62,712 bases of DNA from Ruminococcus sp. (GCA_030531185.1 JAUNOG010000008.1:1-62712); one strand, 5' to 3'; shown: positions 16,573 through 26,165, counted from the stretch's first letter. Numbers and translations: made by a program. The notes: generated by a model from the sequence alone, not told the origin.

Positions 16573-17769
16573 ATGGCTGTATTATACTTTATACTGTTTA
16601 TTGCCTCCTTTTTCTTTTATATATTGTACAAGCCTGCATTTTCATTCTATCTGTTTGCGTTCTTGCTGCTCATACCGATCATACTGTTCTGTATCGGCAA
16701 ATATATGTCAAAGCGTATAAAGGTAAGCTTCGTTACAGTACAAAAATCCGCAAGCAGGTCGTCAAAGATACCTCTGGTGCTTAAGATAACCAATACCACG
16801 CGTTTTCCTGCGGCTAATCTTATTGTGGAAATAGAGTATTTCAATACACTCGACAAAAAGAAAAATACAATGAAGATAAATACTCCGGTGTTTCCTGAGG
16901 AAACCCAGTATCTTACGCTGCACATTTCGGGAGTACACTACGGAACAATAAAAATGGAGATCAAAAGGTGCAGGATCGTGGATATGCTCAAGCTTTTCAA
17001 ATTCAAGGTCAAATATCCACCCAGCGAGAAGATTTTCAAGGAAAGCACCTTTACGATAGTCCCCGACTATATTTCCATAGACAATAAGATCGACAATTAT
17101 TCCGAAATGGGACTTGAGACCGACGAATATTCAAAGACTGCCAAGGGCGACGACCCGTCTGAGATATTTGACATTCACGAATATCAGGACGGCGATAAAA
17201 TAAGCCGCATTCATTGGAAGCTTTCCGCTAAACAGGAAAAGACTATGGTCAAGGATTATTCTATGCCTATATCGAACTCGATAATACTGGTGCTGGACCT
17301 GAACATAGAAAACAGCGGCGACGGATTTCTTGCAAAATATGATACGCTGATAGAAACCGCCGCGTCTATTTCCAATTATCTTATAGTAAATGAAACGCCT
17401 CATAAAGTGATGTGGTATGACTCTGCAAAAAATCAGCTTGTCAAGCTTAACATAAACGATGAGGAAACTCACAGAATGCTTGTGAATATGCTTTTGCAGA
17501 CCTCTATATACAAAGAGAAGGATCTGTCGATCATCAGCTACATTAATGAAACCGAAAGATATAAATGCGGACACCTGATGTATTTTTCATCGTCATACAA
17601 CCCCAATCTTACCGCCGTTATGGACGACAACGAGCTTGCTTTCAAGTATTCATATATGCTTGTTACCGAGGATAAGTCCCAAACGCCCGAGGTATATGAC
17701 GAATTCGCGCAGGTAGTTCCAATTAAAGCGGGACGTGTGGCTGAATCTATTCAGGATATTTGTTTCTAA
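16573..17769 (+). CDS. DUF58 domain membrane protein
   Basis: 398 residues. Two N-terminal hydrophobic segments (YFILFIASFFFYILY and FSFYLFAFLLLIPIILFCIG) anchor the protein, followed by a beta-rich domain and the DUF58 core IHEYQDGDKISRIHWKLSAKQEKTMVKDYS (~195-225), then a VWA-like region IILVLDLNIE. DUF58 proteins accompany MoxR ATPases in nearly all bacteria. Located 18 nt after moxR and followed by the transglutaminase after 13 nt. Confidence 0.9.
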   Translation: MAVLYFILFIASFFFYILYKPAFSFYLFAFLLLIPIILFCIGKYMSKRIKVSFVTVQKSASRSSKIPLVLKITNTTRFPAANLIVEIEYFNTLDKKKNTMKINTPVFPEETQYLTLHISGVHYGTIKMEIKRCRIVDMLKLFKFKVKYPPSEKIFKESTFTIVPDYISIDNKIDNYSEMGLETDEYSKTAKGDDPSEIFDIHEYQDGDKISRIHWKLSAKQEKTMVKDYSMPISNSIILVLDLNIENSGDGFLAKYDTLIETAASISNYLIVNETPHKVMWYDSAKNQLVKLNINDEETHRMLVNMLLQTSIYKEKDLSIISYINETERYKCGHLMYFSSSYNPNLTAVMDDNELAFKYSYMLVTEDKSQTPEVYDEFAQVVPIKAGRVAESIQDICF

Positions 17770-17782
17770 GGGTGACAGCAAT

Positions 17783-20488
17783 ATGAAAAAAAATTCAAAT
17801 AAAGACATAGGGCTTATGAGCGACAGCGGAATATGTATTGACGGAGATATTCTGCTTAGCTGTGAGCACGAGCATAAGGATAGGGCGTATCTTCCGCTGA
17901 GAATAATGCTCGCTTTTATCGCCGCGTTCAGTACGGCGGTCATGGCGGAGAATTTTCTGCGGACGGATATGCTTTCATCGGTGCTGTTTTTTTATGCGGT
18001 TATATATACCGTGTCTCTGGGACTTTTAAAATCGAAATACACAATCATCAAGGTGTGCGCCGCGGCAGCCTCGTTACTCGAGCTTTGTTCCGTACTGCTT
18101 AAATTTGAAAAAGTATATACGGGTGCCTGCATAGCTGTATGGAAATATATGACGCGGGCAGGCTTACCTGCAAGTACGCTCGGCGCAAAGCTCACCGACG
18201 GCATAATGGAACAGCAGCACGAATATATTTTCTGCTTTTATGAGGCTTTGATTTTCTTCGTAGCAGTCGGTACGGTGATTGCCTGCGTTTACAGAATTGA
18301 TTTCCCTTTGCTTTTTATTTTTACGTTCCCTGTGTTCGAGCTTGGTATGTACTGGGGCTGGGAGGCTTCAACTCCGTCGGTGATCGGGCTTATTACAAGC
18401 TGGGTGACTGTTCTTTCAATGCACATAATTAATCATACCACCAATAAGGCGGGAAGAAAAAACACCTTTGCCGTCCACGAACGTAAAAAGACCTTTTATT
18501 TTACGTCACATAACGCTAAGGCAACGTTCTACCCTGTGTTTATGAGCTTTGCGGCTGTACTTACGGCGGCTGTGTTTATTCTTATCGTAGTATTTTCATT
18601 GGTGACGGGATTTGTCCGTCCCAAGAAATTCGACGTTTACAGAACCAATATTTCAAGGGCTGTTTCAAATTTCTCTCTTTCAAATCTCAGCAACGCTTTA
18701 GCGGACTATGACGGCGGTTTCGATCTTTTCGGAGTACAGACCGTAGGCGGTACAAACGGCGGCGTACTGGGGACGTCCGAGGGTATCAGCTTCAACGGCT
18801 CGACTGCTCTGAAAATCAAATCGGGAAAATTTGACTGCACAATGTACCTCAGAGGCTATGTTGCAGGAATATATGAGGATAATCACTGGGATCCCGTTGA
18901 CGGCGGCAAGGAGTTAGATGAGATTACCAAGCTTTTTAATGACGAAAATCTTTGGTGCCAGGATTATAACTACGCGGCTGTGAAAGAAAAACAAATTCCC
19001 GTACTTGAAAGTACTATGGATAGTATGGAGGTATCTGTAAAGAGCGCAAGCAAAAAATTCGTTTACGCTCCTTACGGTACGCGGTATACTGATACGGAGC
19101 ATTCAAAGAAAGAGGAAATCGAACCTTATCTTGAGTCATACGTATGGCTGAATAAATTTACATATGAGCTTCCCTACTACAACTATTCAGAGCTTGGATA
19201 TACTAACTGGCAGGATATACAAAATCAGGTTCTGTGGTACGGTAATGAGGACGTCTCTGAGTTTTCCAAAGCAATGGAACGTTATGAGGAATTTGTTTGG
19301 GATAACTATACCGAATATGTTGAACTCAGCTCCCTTGAAAATGCTTATAACGATATTGTAAATAATTATCTGGACGGTAATGCCGAGGGACACGATTATA
19401 GGACTGTTTATCAGGCTATCAAAACCTATTTTTCCGATAATTACACATACACAGTTACTCCTGGAGCGACGCCCAGCGGCGAGGATTTTATAGATTACTT
19501 CCTCACAACTCAGAAAGAGGGTTATTGCAGCTATTTTGCAACTACAGGAGTTGAACTTCTGAGAATGTTCGGTTATCCTTCGCGTTTTGTGGAGGGCTAT
19601 ATGGTGCTGTCAAGCCAGCAGTCGACCCCCGACGACGACGGAAGATACAGTGTGACCGTTACGGACAGAGCCGCTCACGCATGGGCTGAGGTTTTTATTT
19701 CCGGCTGCGGCTGGATGCCTGCGGAGTTTACTCCCGGTTACGATAACGACAATCCAAATATGACTGAAGCTGAGAAAGACCCTAATTCCGTAGTTACGTC
19801 TGCTGTAACTACTACTGCTTCCGCGCCGTCGGACAGCTCGCCGGACGCTTCGCAGACAACAAAGGTAAACGGTTCGGGCAGCGCGGCGACTACCAAAGGT
19901 AATAACGGTACGGCATCAGGCGGTTCGGGAACAGGTAAGGTCACTTCCGTATCAGGCGGAAGCAATTCAGGCGCAAAGAACGGCACTACAAGAAAGGTAT
20001 CGTCGGGTGTGACAGCAAAGCCTCAGGAAAACAAGTCCATACCGTCAAGCGTCAAGGCTCTGCTGATGACTGTTTTCGTTGCAGCGGTGATCTGCGTATT
20101 GCTTGTACTGCACAGAGATATCAAGCTGAAAACGATGAAAGAAAAGTGTTCTGCGGATAACCTCAACGAACGCGTACTTGATATTTTCAGATATTCTCTA
20201 AAATACTTATCCTTGCTGGGTATAGAAAGCAGTAAAAATATTTCCGACTTACAGCTTTGCGGAGTACTTCTTGAAAAGTGTCACGAAAAGCACATTAACG
20301 AGCTTGACGGCAAGCTGGAAGAGCTTTGCGGCATAGCTGTCTGCGCATTTATGAGCGATAAGAGTATATCCGAAGAACAGGCGGACAATGCGGCCGAGGT
20401 ACTCAGATTTATTTCCGAGGAAGTTACTCCTGCACAACTCAGTAAAATGGGTATGTTCTCCGCAAAATGGATATGGTGTCTATACTGA
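17783..20488 (+). CDS. Membrane transglutaminase-like cysteine protease/peptidase
   Basis: 901 residues from ATG 17783 (AAGGGTG ahead; the earlier start at 17735 lies inside the DUF58 gene). About six N-terminal membrane helices are followed by a large exterior region with a transglutaminase core: EGYCSYFATTGVELLRMFGYPSRFVEGYM carries the Cys, DRAAHAWAEVFISGCGWMPAEFTPGY the His and Asp-side motif. A low-complexity Ser/Thr/Gly linker and one last helix (ALLMTVFVAAVICVLLVL) precede a short cytoplasmic tail. The family works with MoxR/DUF58; biochemical activity is not established for most members. Confidence 0.88.
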   Translation: MKKNSNKDIGLMSDSGICIDGDILLSCEHEHKDRAYLPLRIMLAFIAAFSTAVMAENFLRTDMLSSVLFFYAVIYTVSLGLLKSKYTIIKVCAAAASLLELCSVLLKFEKVYTGACIAVWKYMTRAGLPASTLGAKLTDGIMEQQHEYIFCFYEALIFFVAVGTVIACVYRIDFPLLFIFTFPVFELGMYWGWEASTPSVIGLITSWVTVLSMHIINHTTNKAGRKNTFAVHERKKTFYFTSHNAKATFYPVFMSFAAVLTAAVFILIVVFSLVTGFVRPKKFDVYRTNISRAVSNFSLSNLSNALADYDGGFDLFGVQTVGGTNGGVLGTSEGISFNGSTALKIKSGKFDCTMYLRGYVAGIYEDNHWDPVDGGKELDEITKLFNDENLWCQDYNYAAVKEKQIPVLESTMDSMEVSVKSASKKFVYAPYGTRYTDTEHSKKEEIEPYLESYVWLNKFTYELPYYNYSELGYTNWQDIQNQVLWYGNEDVSEFSKAMERYEEFVWDNYTEYVELSSLENAYNDIVNNYLDGNAEGHDYRTVYQAIKTYFSDNYTYTVTPGATPSGEDFIDYFLTTQKEGYCSYFATTGVELLRMFGYPSRFVEGYMVLSSQQSTPDDDGRYSVTVTDRAAHAWAEVFISGCGWMPAEFTPGYDNDNPNMTEAEKDPNSVVTSAVTTTASAPSDSSPDASQTTKVNGSGSAATTKGNNGTASGGSGTGKVTSVSGGSNSGAKNGTTRKVSSGVTAKPQENKSIPSSVKALLMTVFVAAVICVLLVLHRDIKLKTMKEKCSADNLNERVLDIFRYSLKYLSLLGIESSKNISDLQLCGVLLEKCHEKHINELDGKLEELCGIAVCAFMSDKSISEEQADNAAEVLRFISEEVTPAQLSKMGMFSAKWIWCLY

Positions 20489-20511
20489 TAATTGGAAAGG
20501 AATTGATTATT

Positions 20512-20745
20512 ATGGCAAAGAAGAAAAAGAACAGATACGGTAATCCCGAAAAGAATATAGCGGCTCAGCAGGCAAAAGAGGCGGCTGCTCAGGCTAAGGA
20601 GAACGCTAATGACGGATATGAAAAATCATCAAAGGCGTTTGCTCCCGCTCCCGCAAGCGAAAAGCCTATGTTTATGAGAATTCTTGTGCTTGCTATTGCC
20701 GCAGTAATGGTGCTTGGAATAGTTGTAGGGGCGGTGATTTTATAA
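20512..20745 (+). CDS. Small single-pass membrane protein of unknown function
   Basis: 77 residues from ATG 20512, chosen for AAAGGA ten bases upstream. A very basic start (AKKKKNRYGNPEKN) and an Ala/Lys-rich helical stretch lead to one C-terminal membrane helix (FMRILVLAIAAVMVLGIVVGAVIL). It is a likely tail-anchored or C-terminal-anchored protein. I do not recognise a family. It lies between the transglutaminase and ung, sharing TAATG with ung, so all are probably co-transcribed. Confidence 0.75.
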   Translation: MAKKKKNRYGNPEKNIAAQQAKEAAAQAKENANDGYEKSSKAFAPAPASEKPMFMRILVLAIAAVMVLGIVVGAVIL

Positions 20746-21419
20746 TGGTACATATCGGAAACAGTTGGGACGATATTCTTGCCGACGAGTTCAAAAAGGA
20801 ATACTACCTCAAGCTCAGGGAATTTCTAAAGCGTGAGTATGCTCAGTACCGCGTTTACCCTAATATGTATGATATTTTCAATTCTCTGAAATATGCGGCT
20901 TATGAGGACGTAAAAGCCGTTATTATCGGTCAGGATCCTTATCACGGTCCGGGACAGGCTCATGGGCTGTGCTTTTCGGTCAAGGCGGGAGTTGCTCCTC
21001 CGCCGTCATTGCAGAACATTTTCAAGGAAATGCAGGCTGATCTGGGAATTGATCCACCCAATAACGGAGAGCTTACCGACTGGGCAAAACAAGGCGTGCT
21101 TATGCTTAACAGCGTACTTACCGTACGTGAGGGTATGGCGAATTCTCATAAGGGCAAGGGCTGGGAGATCCTTACCGACGAGATAATAAGAAAGCTTAAC
21201 GAGCGTGACAAGCCTATAGCGTTTATACTCTGGGGCGGAAACGCAAAAGCTAAAGCTCCGCTGATCACTAACCCGATACACGGAGTTTTCAAGGCGGCGC
21301 ACCCGTCTCCTCTGTCTGCTTACAACGGCTTTTTCGGCTGCCGTCACTTCTCACAGGTTAACAAATTCCTGGTTGACAACGGAATTGCGCCTATTGATTG
21401 GAGAATAAGCGATAAATAA
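20745..21419 (+). CDS. ung: Uracil-DNA glycosylase
   Basis: 224 residues, family 1 length. It removes uracil from DNA. Active-site motif A is AVIIGQDPYHGPGQAHGLCFSV with catalytic Asp64, motif B is AAHPSPLSAYNGFFGCRHFSQVN near the C-terminus with the conserved His. It starts within the stop codon of the preceding small gene (TAATG), and a terminator follows, making it the last gene of the moxR run. No relation in function to its neighbours is apparent. Confidence 0.97.
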   Translation: MVHIGNSWDDILADEFKKEYYLKLREFLKREYAQYRVYPNMYDIFNSLKYAAYEDVKAVIIGQDPYHGPGQAHGLCFSVKAGVAPPPSLQNIFKEMQADLGIDPPNNGELTDWAKQGVLMLNSVLTVREGMANSHKGKGWEILTDEIIRKLNERDKPIAFILWGGNAKAKAPLITNPIHGVFKAAHPSPLSAYNGFFGCRHFSQVNKFLVDNGIAPIDWRISDK

Positions 21420-21437
21420 ATATTATTATAAAAAGTT

Positions 21438-21467
21438 AAAGGCAGAGCGATAATACTCTGCCTTTTT
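21438..21467 (+). terminator. Intrinsic terminator after ung
   Basis: AAAGGCAGAG and CTCTGCCTTT form a perfect 10-bp stem with an 8-nt loop and end in TTTTT. It closes the moxR-ung run. Confidence 0.9.
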
Positions 21468-21485
21468 ATGTATCCTATCAAATAA

Positions 21486-21519
21486 AAGACCGAGCGTTTA
21501 TGTTTATGCGCTCGGTCTT
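21486..21519 (-). terminator. Intrinsic terminator after the gatB-aspS fusion gene
   Basis: AAGACCGAGCG and CGCTCGGTCTT form a perfect 11-bp stem; on the minus strand it runs into TTTTATTT. It sits 4 nt beyond the stop codon and faces the ung terminator. Confidence 0.88.
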
Positions 21520-21523
21520 AATT

Positions 21524-24397
21524 TTATGGTATAAGTCTGTTAATATCTCTCGGGAACATAGATGTCTCACGGATATTATTTTTATTGAGCAGCTTCATCA
21601 GCAGCCTTTCAAGTCCTATGCCCAGACCTCCGTGCGGCGGCAAGCCGTACTTATGAGCCTCAAGATAGGTCTTGAAATCGTCGGGATCAAGTCCCTGCGC
21701 TTTCATCTTAGCAACCTGTTCGTCATAATCGTGAATTCTCTGTCCGCCCGAGGTTATCTCAAGTCCTCTGAACAACAGGTCAAACTTGTACGCCTCTCTG
21801 GGGTCTTCTCTTGAATTCATAGCGTAGAAAGGAGGCTTAGACGACGGGAAGTGCGTTACGAAAATGAAGTCCGAATTGTACTTTTCCTTGGCATACTTTC
21901 CGAGATTTACTTCGTCCTCAGGGTCAAGGTCAAACTTCTTTCCGTTGCCCTCTCCTCCTCTGAGCAGCTTGATAGCGTCCGCAAACTTGATTGACGGTAC
22001 GTCTCCTACCTCAGGGATATCGGCGTCAAGTATCTTTATCTCGTTCTGATAATTCTCCTTGCAGTACTCGAACATTGCTCTGAGCATTGCGACCTCCATA
22101 GCCATTACGTCGTACATACTGTCAATATAACCCATTTCAAAGTCAAGACCGATGTACTCGTTTATATGACGCGAGGTAGCGTGCTTTTCAGCTCTGTATA
22201 CGGGAGCGATCTCATATACTCTGTTAAAGAACGCAACGGCAGTCTGCTTATAGAACTGAGGCGACTGATTGAGGAATGCGTGCTTGCCGAAATAATCCAA
22301 AGCAAAAATATTTGCGCCGCCCTCTGCGCCCTGCGCTACTATCTTAGGCGAGTGGATTTCGGTAAAGCCGTTTTCCCTCATAAACTTGTGCATACCGTGC
22401 ACCAAGCCCTCCTGAAGCTTGAATATCGCTCTCTCATAAGGATTTCTCAGGGACGTTGCTCTGTTATCGAGATTTACCTCTATCGTACAGTTAAGCTTGC
22501 CTTGCGAAATTTTAAGAGGGGTTTCAGCGGCAGGCGTGGAAATAAGCTTAATCGAACTCAGAACAATCTCTACTCCCGTAAACTCTCTTTCGTTGGCGTT
22601 TACAGTACCCTCAACGCTAACGAAAAATCCCTCTCTGAGACCTTCTATACTGTCAGAGCATTTGTCAGCGGAATACACCGTCTGGAACACGTTTCTGGAG
22701 GTTCTTACAAGTATAAAAGAAATACTTCCCATTTTCTTGATTTTATGAACGCAGCCGGAAAATTTAACAGTATTGCCCATATTGGCAACTGCGTCCTCAA
22801 CGGTGAATTCCTTTTTAAGGTTATCCGTGCTTACCATAAGCATATCGCCGTCCGCAGCAGGAGTATACTTTTCGGAATTCTCATACTTAGTAAGCTTTGA
22901 GGCGTCGATAACCGTGTTAGCATTTTCTTCCTCATTGGATCTCTGTTCGCACTCCCCTGCTGAAAGGGCTTTAAGCTTGCTTTCAAGAACCTCTTTGATT
23001 ATCTTGGGAGTAGCCGTTCCCTTGAGCGCCTTGGTGCATTGACCCATAATAAATCCGAATACCTTGGTTTCACCGTTCTTGTACTGCTCTACCTGCGCGG
23101 CGTTGGCTTTGAGTATCTCATCTATGCCTGTCTCTACTTTAGCTGTATCGACCGTAATGAGCATTCCCTTGGCTTTTGCAATATCCATAGGCTTTTCGCC
23201 CGTTTCGACCATTGCTCTGAAAATAGCCTTGGCGTCGTTCTTCGAGACCTTTTCCGTATCAGCCATTTCAACTAAAGCGGCAAAGTCCTCTGCTGTAAAG
23301 GAAATGTTGTTTATATCGATCTCTCCCAGATTTACACGTCTCATAAATTCGCCGAGAATAAATACCGAAACGCTCTTTGGACTGTTATACGCCTTAACAG
23401 CGTCCTCAAAGAAATCTGAAATTATTTTGGACTGAATAAGGATCTTAGCGTCGACTTCTGAAATACCGTACTGATTTACATATTTCTCAATTCTCTGATT
23501 TGGCATTTCAGGGAGCTTTGCTCTGATCTCGTCTAGCTGCTCGTCGGTAAGATTTACCTGAAGAATATCAGGCTCGGGAAAATAACGGTAGTCGTTTGCG
23601 TTTTCCTTGGTACGCATCGAGGTTGTCTTGTCTCTGTTGGCATTGTAACGTCTTGTTTCCTGAACGACCTTTTTGCCCGCCTCAAGAAGTAACGCCTGTC
23701 TCTTTTCCTCGTACTTGATAGCGCGTCCAACAGACTTTATGGAGTTGATGTTCTTGATTTCGGCTCTTGTACCGAATTCTTTAGCGTCGGGTCTCATAAG
23801 GGAGATATTGACGTCGCATCTCAGCGAGCCCTGCTCCATTTTACAGTCGCAAACTCCTGCATACTGTAGGAGCAATGATATCTGCTCCACAAACGCCATA
23901 GCCTCCTCAGCGGAAGAAATATCAGGCTCCGTTACGATTTCGATAAGAGGAATTCCACAGCGGTTATAGTCCGCCATAGAAATTCCGTTGAAGTCATCGT
24001 GAACAAGCTTGCCTGCGTCCTCTTCAAGGTGGATATGGTTAATTCTGATATTTTTCTTTTTACCGTTTACCTCGATAGGCACATATCCGGAACCGACAAT
24101 AGGTCTGTAAAGCTGGGATATCTGATACGCTTTAGGCAGGTCGGGATAAAAATAGTTCTTTCTGTCAAATACGGAAAATTTATTTATCTCGCAGTTAAGC
24201 GCATAGCCCGCCTTGACCGCATACTCAACGGCAGTCTGATTTAAAATAGGCAAAGTACCCGGCATACCTGTACATACGGGACAGCATCGCGTATTCTGGT
24301 CTCCGCCGAACTCAGCGGAACAGGTACAGAATATTTTGGATTTTGTTAACAGCTCGGCGTGGATTTCAAGACCGATGACGGTTTTCCATTTTTCCAT
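21524..24397 (-). CDS. gatB-aspS: GatB::AspRS fusion (tRNA-dependent amidotransferase subunit B joined to archaeal-type aspartyl-tRNA synthetase)
   Basis: 957 residues in one uninterrupted frame. Residues 1-~478 are a whole GatB: VIGLEIHAEL, a Cys cluster C24/C26/C38/C39/C42, FYPDLPKAYQISQ, the cradle domain, helical region and the full YqeY-like tail (ending ~476). A polar linker of ~50 residues follows. Residues ~530-620 are an OB-fold anticodon-binding domain and ~650-957 a class II catalytic core of archaeal/eukaryotic AspRS type: motif 2 VYEIAPVYRAEKH..RHINEY (728-747), LEITSGGQRIHD (879-890), motif 3 GIGLERL (926-932) and the end TSMFPRDINRLIP. SGGQRIH marks AspRS rather than AsnRS. GatB moves Asp-tRNA(Asn) or Glu-tRNA(Gln) to amidation; AspRS would supply Asp-tRNA. 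His551 replaces the Trp linked with discrimination. RBS AAGGAGG; last gene of gatC-gatA-gatB. Confidence 0.95.
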   Translation of the reverse strand: MEKWKTVIGLEIHAELLTKSKIFCTCSAEFGGDQNTRCCPVCTGMPGTLPILNQTAVEYAVKAGYALNCEINKFSVFDRKNYFYPDLPKAYQISQLYRPIVGSGYVPIEVNGKKKNIRINHIHLEEDAGKLVHDDFNGISMADYNRCGIPLIEIVTEPDISSAEEAMAFVEQISLLLQYAGVCDCKMEQGSLRCDVNISLMRPDAKEFGTRAEIKNINSIKSVGRAIKYEEKRQALLLEAGKKVVQETRRYNANRDKTTSMRTKENANDYRYFPEPDILQVNLTDEQLDEIRAKLPEMPNQRIEKYVNQYGISEVDAKILIQSKIISDFFEDAVKAYNSPKSVSVFILGEFMRRVNLGEIDINNISFTAEDFAALVEMADTEKVSKNDAKAIFRAMVETGEKPMDIAKAKGMLITVDTAKVETGIDEILKANAAQVEQYKNGETKVFGFIMGQCTKALKGTATPKIIKEVLESKLKALSAGECEQRSNEEENANTVIDASKLTKYENSEKYTPAADGDMLMVSTDNLKKEFTVEDAVANMGNTVKFSGCVHKIKKMGSISFILVRTSRNVFQTVYSADKCSDSIEGLREGFFVSVEGTVNANEREFTGVEIVLSSIKLISTPAAETPLKISQGKLNCTIEVNLDNRATSLRNPYERAIFKLQEGLVHGMHKFMRENGFTEIHSPKIVAQGAEGGANIFALDYFGKHAFLNQSPQFYKQTAVAFFNRVYEIAPVYRAEKHATSRHINEYIGLDFEMGYIDSMYDVMAMEVAMLRAMFEYCKENYQNEIKILDADIPEVGDVPSIKFADAIKLLRGGEGNGKKFDLDPEDEVNLGKYAKEKYNSDFIFVTHFPSSKPPFYAMNSREDPREAYKFDLLFRGLEITSGGQRIHDYDEQVAKMKAQGLDPDDFKTYLEAHKYGLPPHGGLGIGLERLLMKLLNKNNIRETSMFPRDINRLIP

Positions 24398-24412
24398 TGT
24401 CTTTTCCTCCTT

Positions 24413-25861
24413 TTAAAGCTTTGGCGCGACAGGCATAAAGCCCTGCTCGTAAGCGTCTGAAACCTGAAGAACAGTCTGTTCGTCAAATTTTCTGCCGATT
24501 ATCGAAAGTCCGATAGGCATACCGTTTTTGTCATAGCCGCAGGGCGTAGATACCGCAGGAAGTCCCGCGATATTAACGGTTACCGTGCAAATGTCCGCCT
24601 GATACATCTCAACAGGATCGGCAGTCTTTTCAGGACTGTACGCAACGGCAGGCGTTGTGGGCGTAAGAATAACGTCGCACTTTTCAAAAATAGCGTTATA
24701 CTGCTCCCTGATAAGCTGTCGGAGCGCAAGAGCCTTTCTGTAATAAGCGTCGTAATATCCGCTTGAAAGACAGTAGTTGCCCAGAAGAATTCTTCTCTTT
24801 ACTTCCTCGCCGAAGCCCTCGGAACGAGACTTTATAATAAGCTCCTCATAGCTGTCCGCCTTGGGAGTTCTGTGACCGTATTTGATACCGTCGTATCTCG
24901 AAAGATTTGACGCAGCCTCGGCGCAGGCAAGCAGATAGTAGCAAGGCACTGCATATTTCAGCGACGGCATAGAGCATTCCACAAGCTCGGCTCCCATAGC
25001 CTTATATTCATCAGCAGCCTTTAATACCGAAGACCTTACCTCGTCATCGATACCGTCTGCAAAAAATTCCTTGGGCAGAGCGATCTTCATACCCTTTACG
25101 GACTGTCCGATCTTAGCTGTGAAGTCGGGAACTTCAAGCTTTGAGCTTGTACCGTCGTGAGGGTCGAAACCGCAGATCGCATTAAGAATAAGTCCGCAGT
25201 CGTAAGAATTCTTGGCAATAGGTCCGATCTGGTCGAGAGAGGACGCAAAAGCCACAAGACCGTATCTTGAAACACGGCTGTAGGTAGGCTTGATACCCGT
25301 TACGCCGCAGAATGCGGAAGGCTGTCTGATAGATCCTCCCGTGTCGGAGCCAAGCGCCGCAGGTGCAAGATCCGCAGCTACAGCGGCGGCAGAACCGCCC
25401 GAAGAACCACCGGGAACGCAGTCAACGTTATACGGGTTTTTGGTTTTCTTAAAAGCGGAGGTCTGGGTCGAACCGCCCATAGCAAATTCGTCCATAGAGG
25501 TCTTTCCCAGCATAACGATACTCTGGGAATTAAGCTTTTCCATAACGGTTGCGTTATACGGAGGAACGAAGCTTTCAAGTATTTTTGAAGAACAGGTCGT
25601 CTTTACTCCCTCTGTACAGATATTGTCCTTTACTGCAAGAGGAATTCCCGTAAGAGACTGCGCCTCGCCGCTGTCAATGACAGCCTGAGCCTTTTCAGCC
25701 TGTGCAAGCGCGCCCTCCTCAGTGACGGTGATATAGCATTCAAGCTTATCGTCGTATTTCTTTATGTTCTCAAGATACGCCTTTGTAAGCTCTTTAGATG
25801 ATATCTCCTTACCGTCGAGAGCCTTACGCATATCGCGAAGCTTCATTGAAGAAATGTCCAA
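24413..25861 (-). CDS. gatA: Asp/Glu-tRNA amidotransferase subunit A
   Basis: 482 residues. GatA is the glutaminase that releases ammonia for amidating Asp-tRNA(Asn) or Glu-tRNA(Gln). The amidase signature Ser-cisSer-Lys is intact: K78 in GIPLAVKDN, S153 in GGSSGGSAAA and S177 in GSDTGGSIRQ. I take the TTG at 25861 as start because AGAAGGG lies 11 nt ahead, whereas the in-frame ATG at 25846 has no ribosome site. Located between gatC and the gatB fusion with a gap of 15 nt. Confidence 0.96.
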   Translation of the reverse strand: MDISSMKLRDMRKALDGKEISSKELTKAYLENIKKYDDKLECYITVTEEGALAQAEKAQAVIDSGEAQSLTGIPLAVKDNICTEGVKTTCSSKILESFVPPYNATVMEKLNSQSIVMLGKTSMDEFAMGGSTQTSAFKKTKNPYNVDCVPGGSSGGSAAAVAADLAPAALGSDTGGSIRQPSAFCGVTGIKPTYSRVSRYGLVAFASSLDQIGPIAKNSYDCGLILNAICGFDPHDGTSSKLEVPDFTAKIGQSVKGMKIALPKEFFADGIDDEVRSSVLKAADEYKAMGAELVECSMPSLKYAVPCYYLLACAEAASNLSRYDGIKYGHRTPKADSYEELIIKSRSEGFGEEVKRRILLGNYCLSSGYYDAYYRKALALRQLIREQYNAIFEKCDVILTPTTPAVAYSPEKTADPVEMYQADICTVTVNIAGLPAVSTPCGYDKNGMPIGLSIIGRKFDEQTVLQVSDAYEQGFMPVAPKL

Positions 25862-25886
25862 ATTTCACACTACCCTTCTGTTTGAA

Positions 25887-26165
25887 TTATTCAACTACCT
25901 TTGGTACAACAAAGCAGTTATTGGTATTTACAGCATTCTGAAGAACCTTTGACGTCGGCATAGACGGAGCGGCAGCGTCCTTTCTGATGTCGCCGAGATA
26001 AACGTTGTGGTTATCCTTTAAATCGTCGTAGGTCACATCGATTTCCTTAATGGTATCCATAAGACTGATAATGTCGGTCATTTCAGTCGAAAGCTTGGAA
26101 AGTTCGTCCTGTGAGAATTCAAGCTTGCTCAGCTCGGCAAGATAATTTACCAAATTTGTATCCAT
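25887..26165 (-). CDS. gatC: Asp/Glu-tRNA amidotransferase subunit C
   Basis: 92 residues. GatC is the small clamp that stabilises GatA on GatB. The typical N-terminal VNYLAELSKLEFSQDELSKLSTEMTDIISLMDTIKEID and the C-terminal R.D...PSMP.SKVLQNA segments are present. First gene of the operon with RBS AAAGGTAAGGG and a sigma-A promoter upstream. Confidence 0.95.
   Translation of the reverse strand: MDTNLVNYLAELSKLEFSQDELSKLSTEMTDIISLMDTIKEIDVTYDDLKDNHNVYLGDIRKDAAAPSMPTSKVLQNAVNTNNCFVVPKVVE

Noticed and set aside
22166-22900. 244-residue plus-strand open frame inside the gatB-aspS gene
   Set aside because: Antisense to the fusion gene over its linker and OB domain, with Cys/Arg-rich shadow composition and no start signals.
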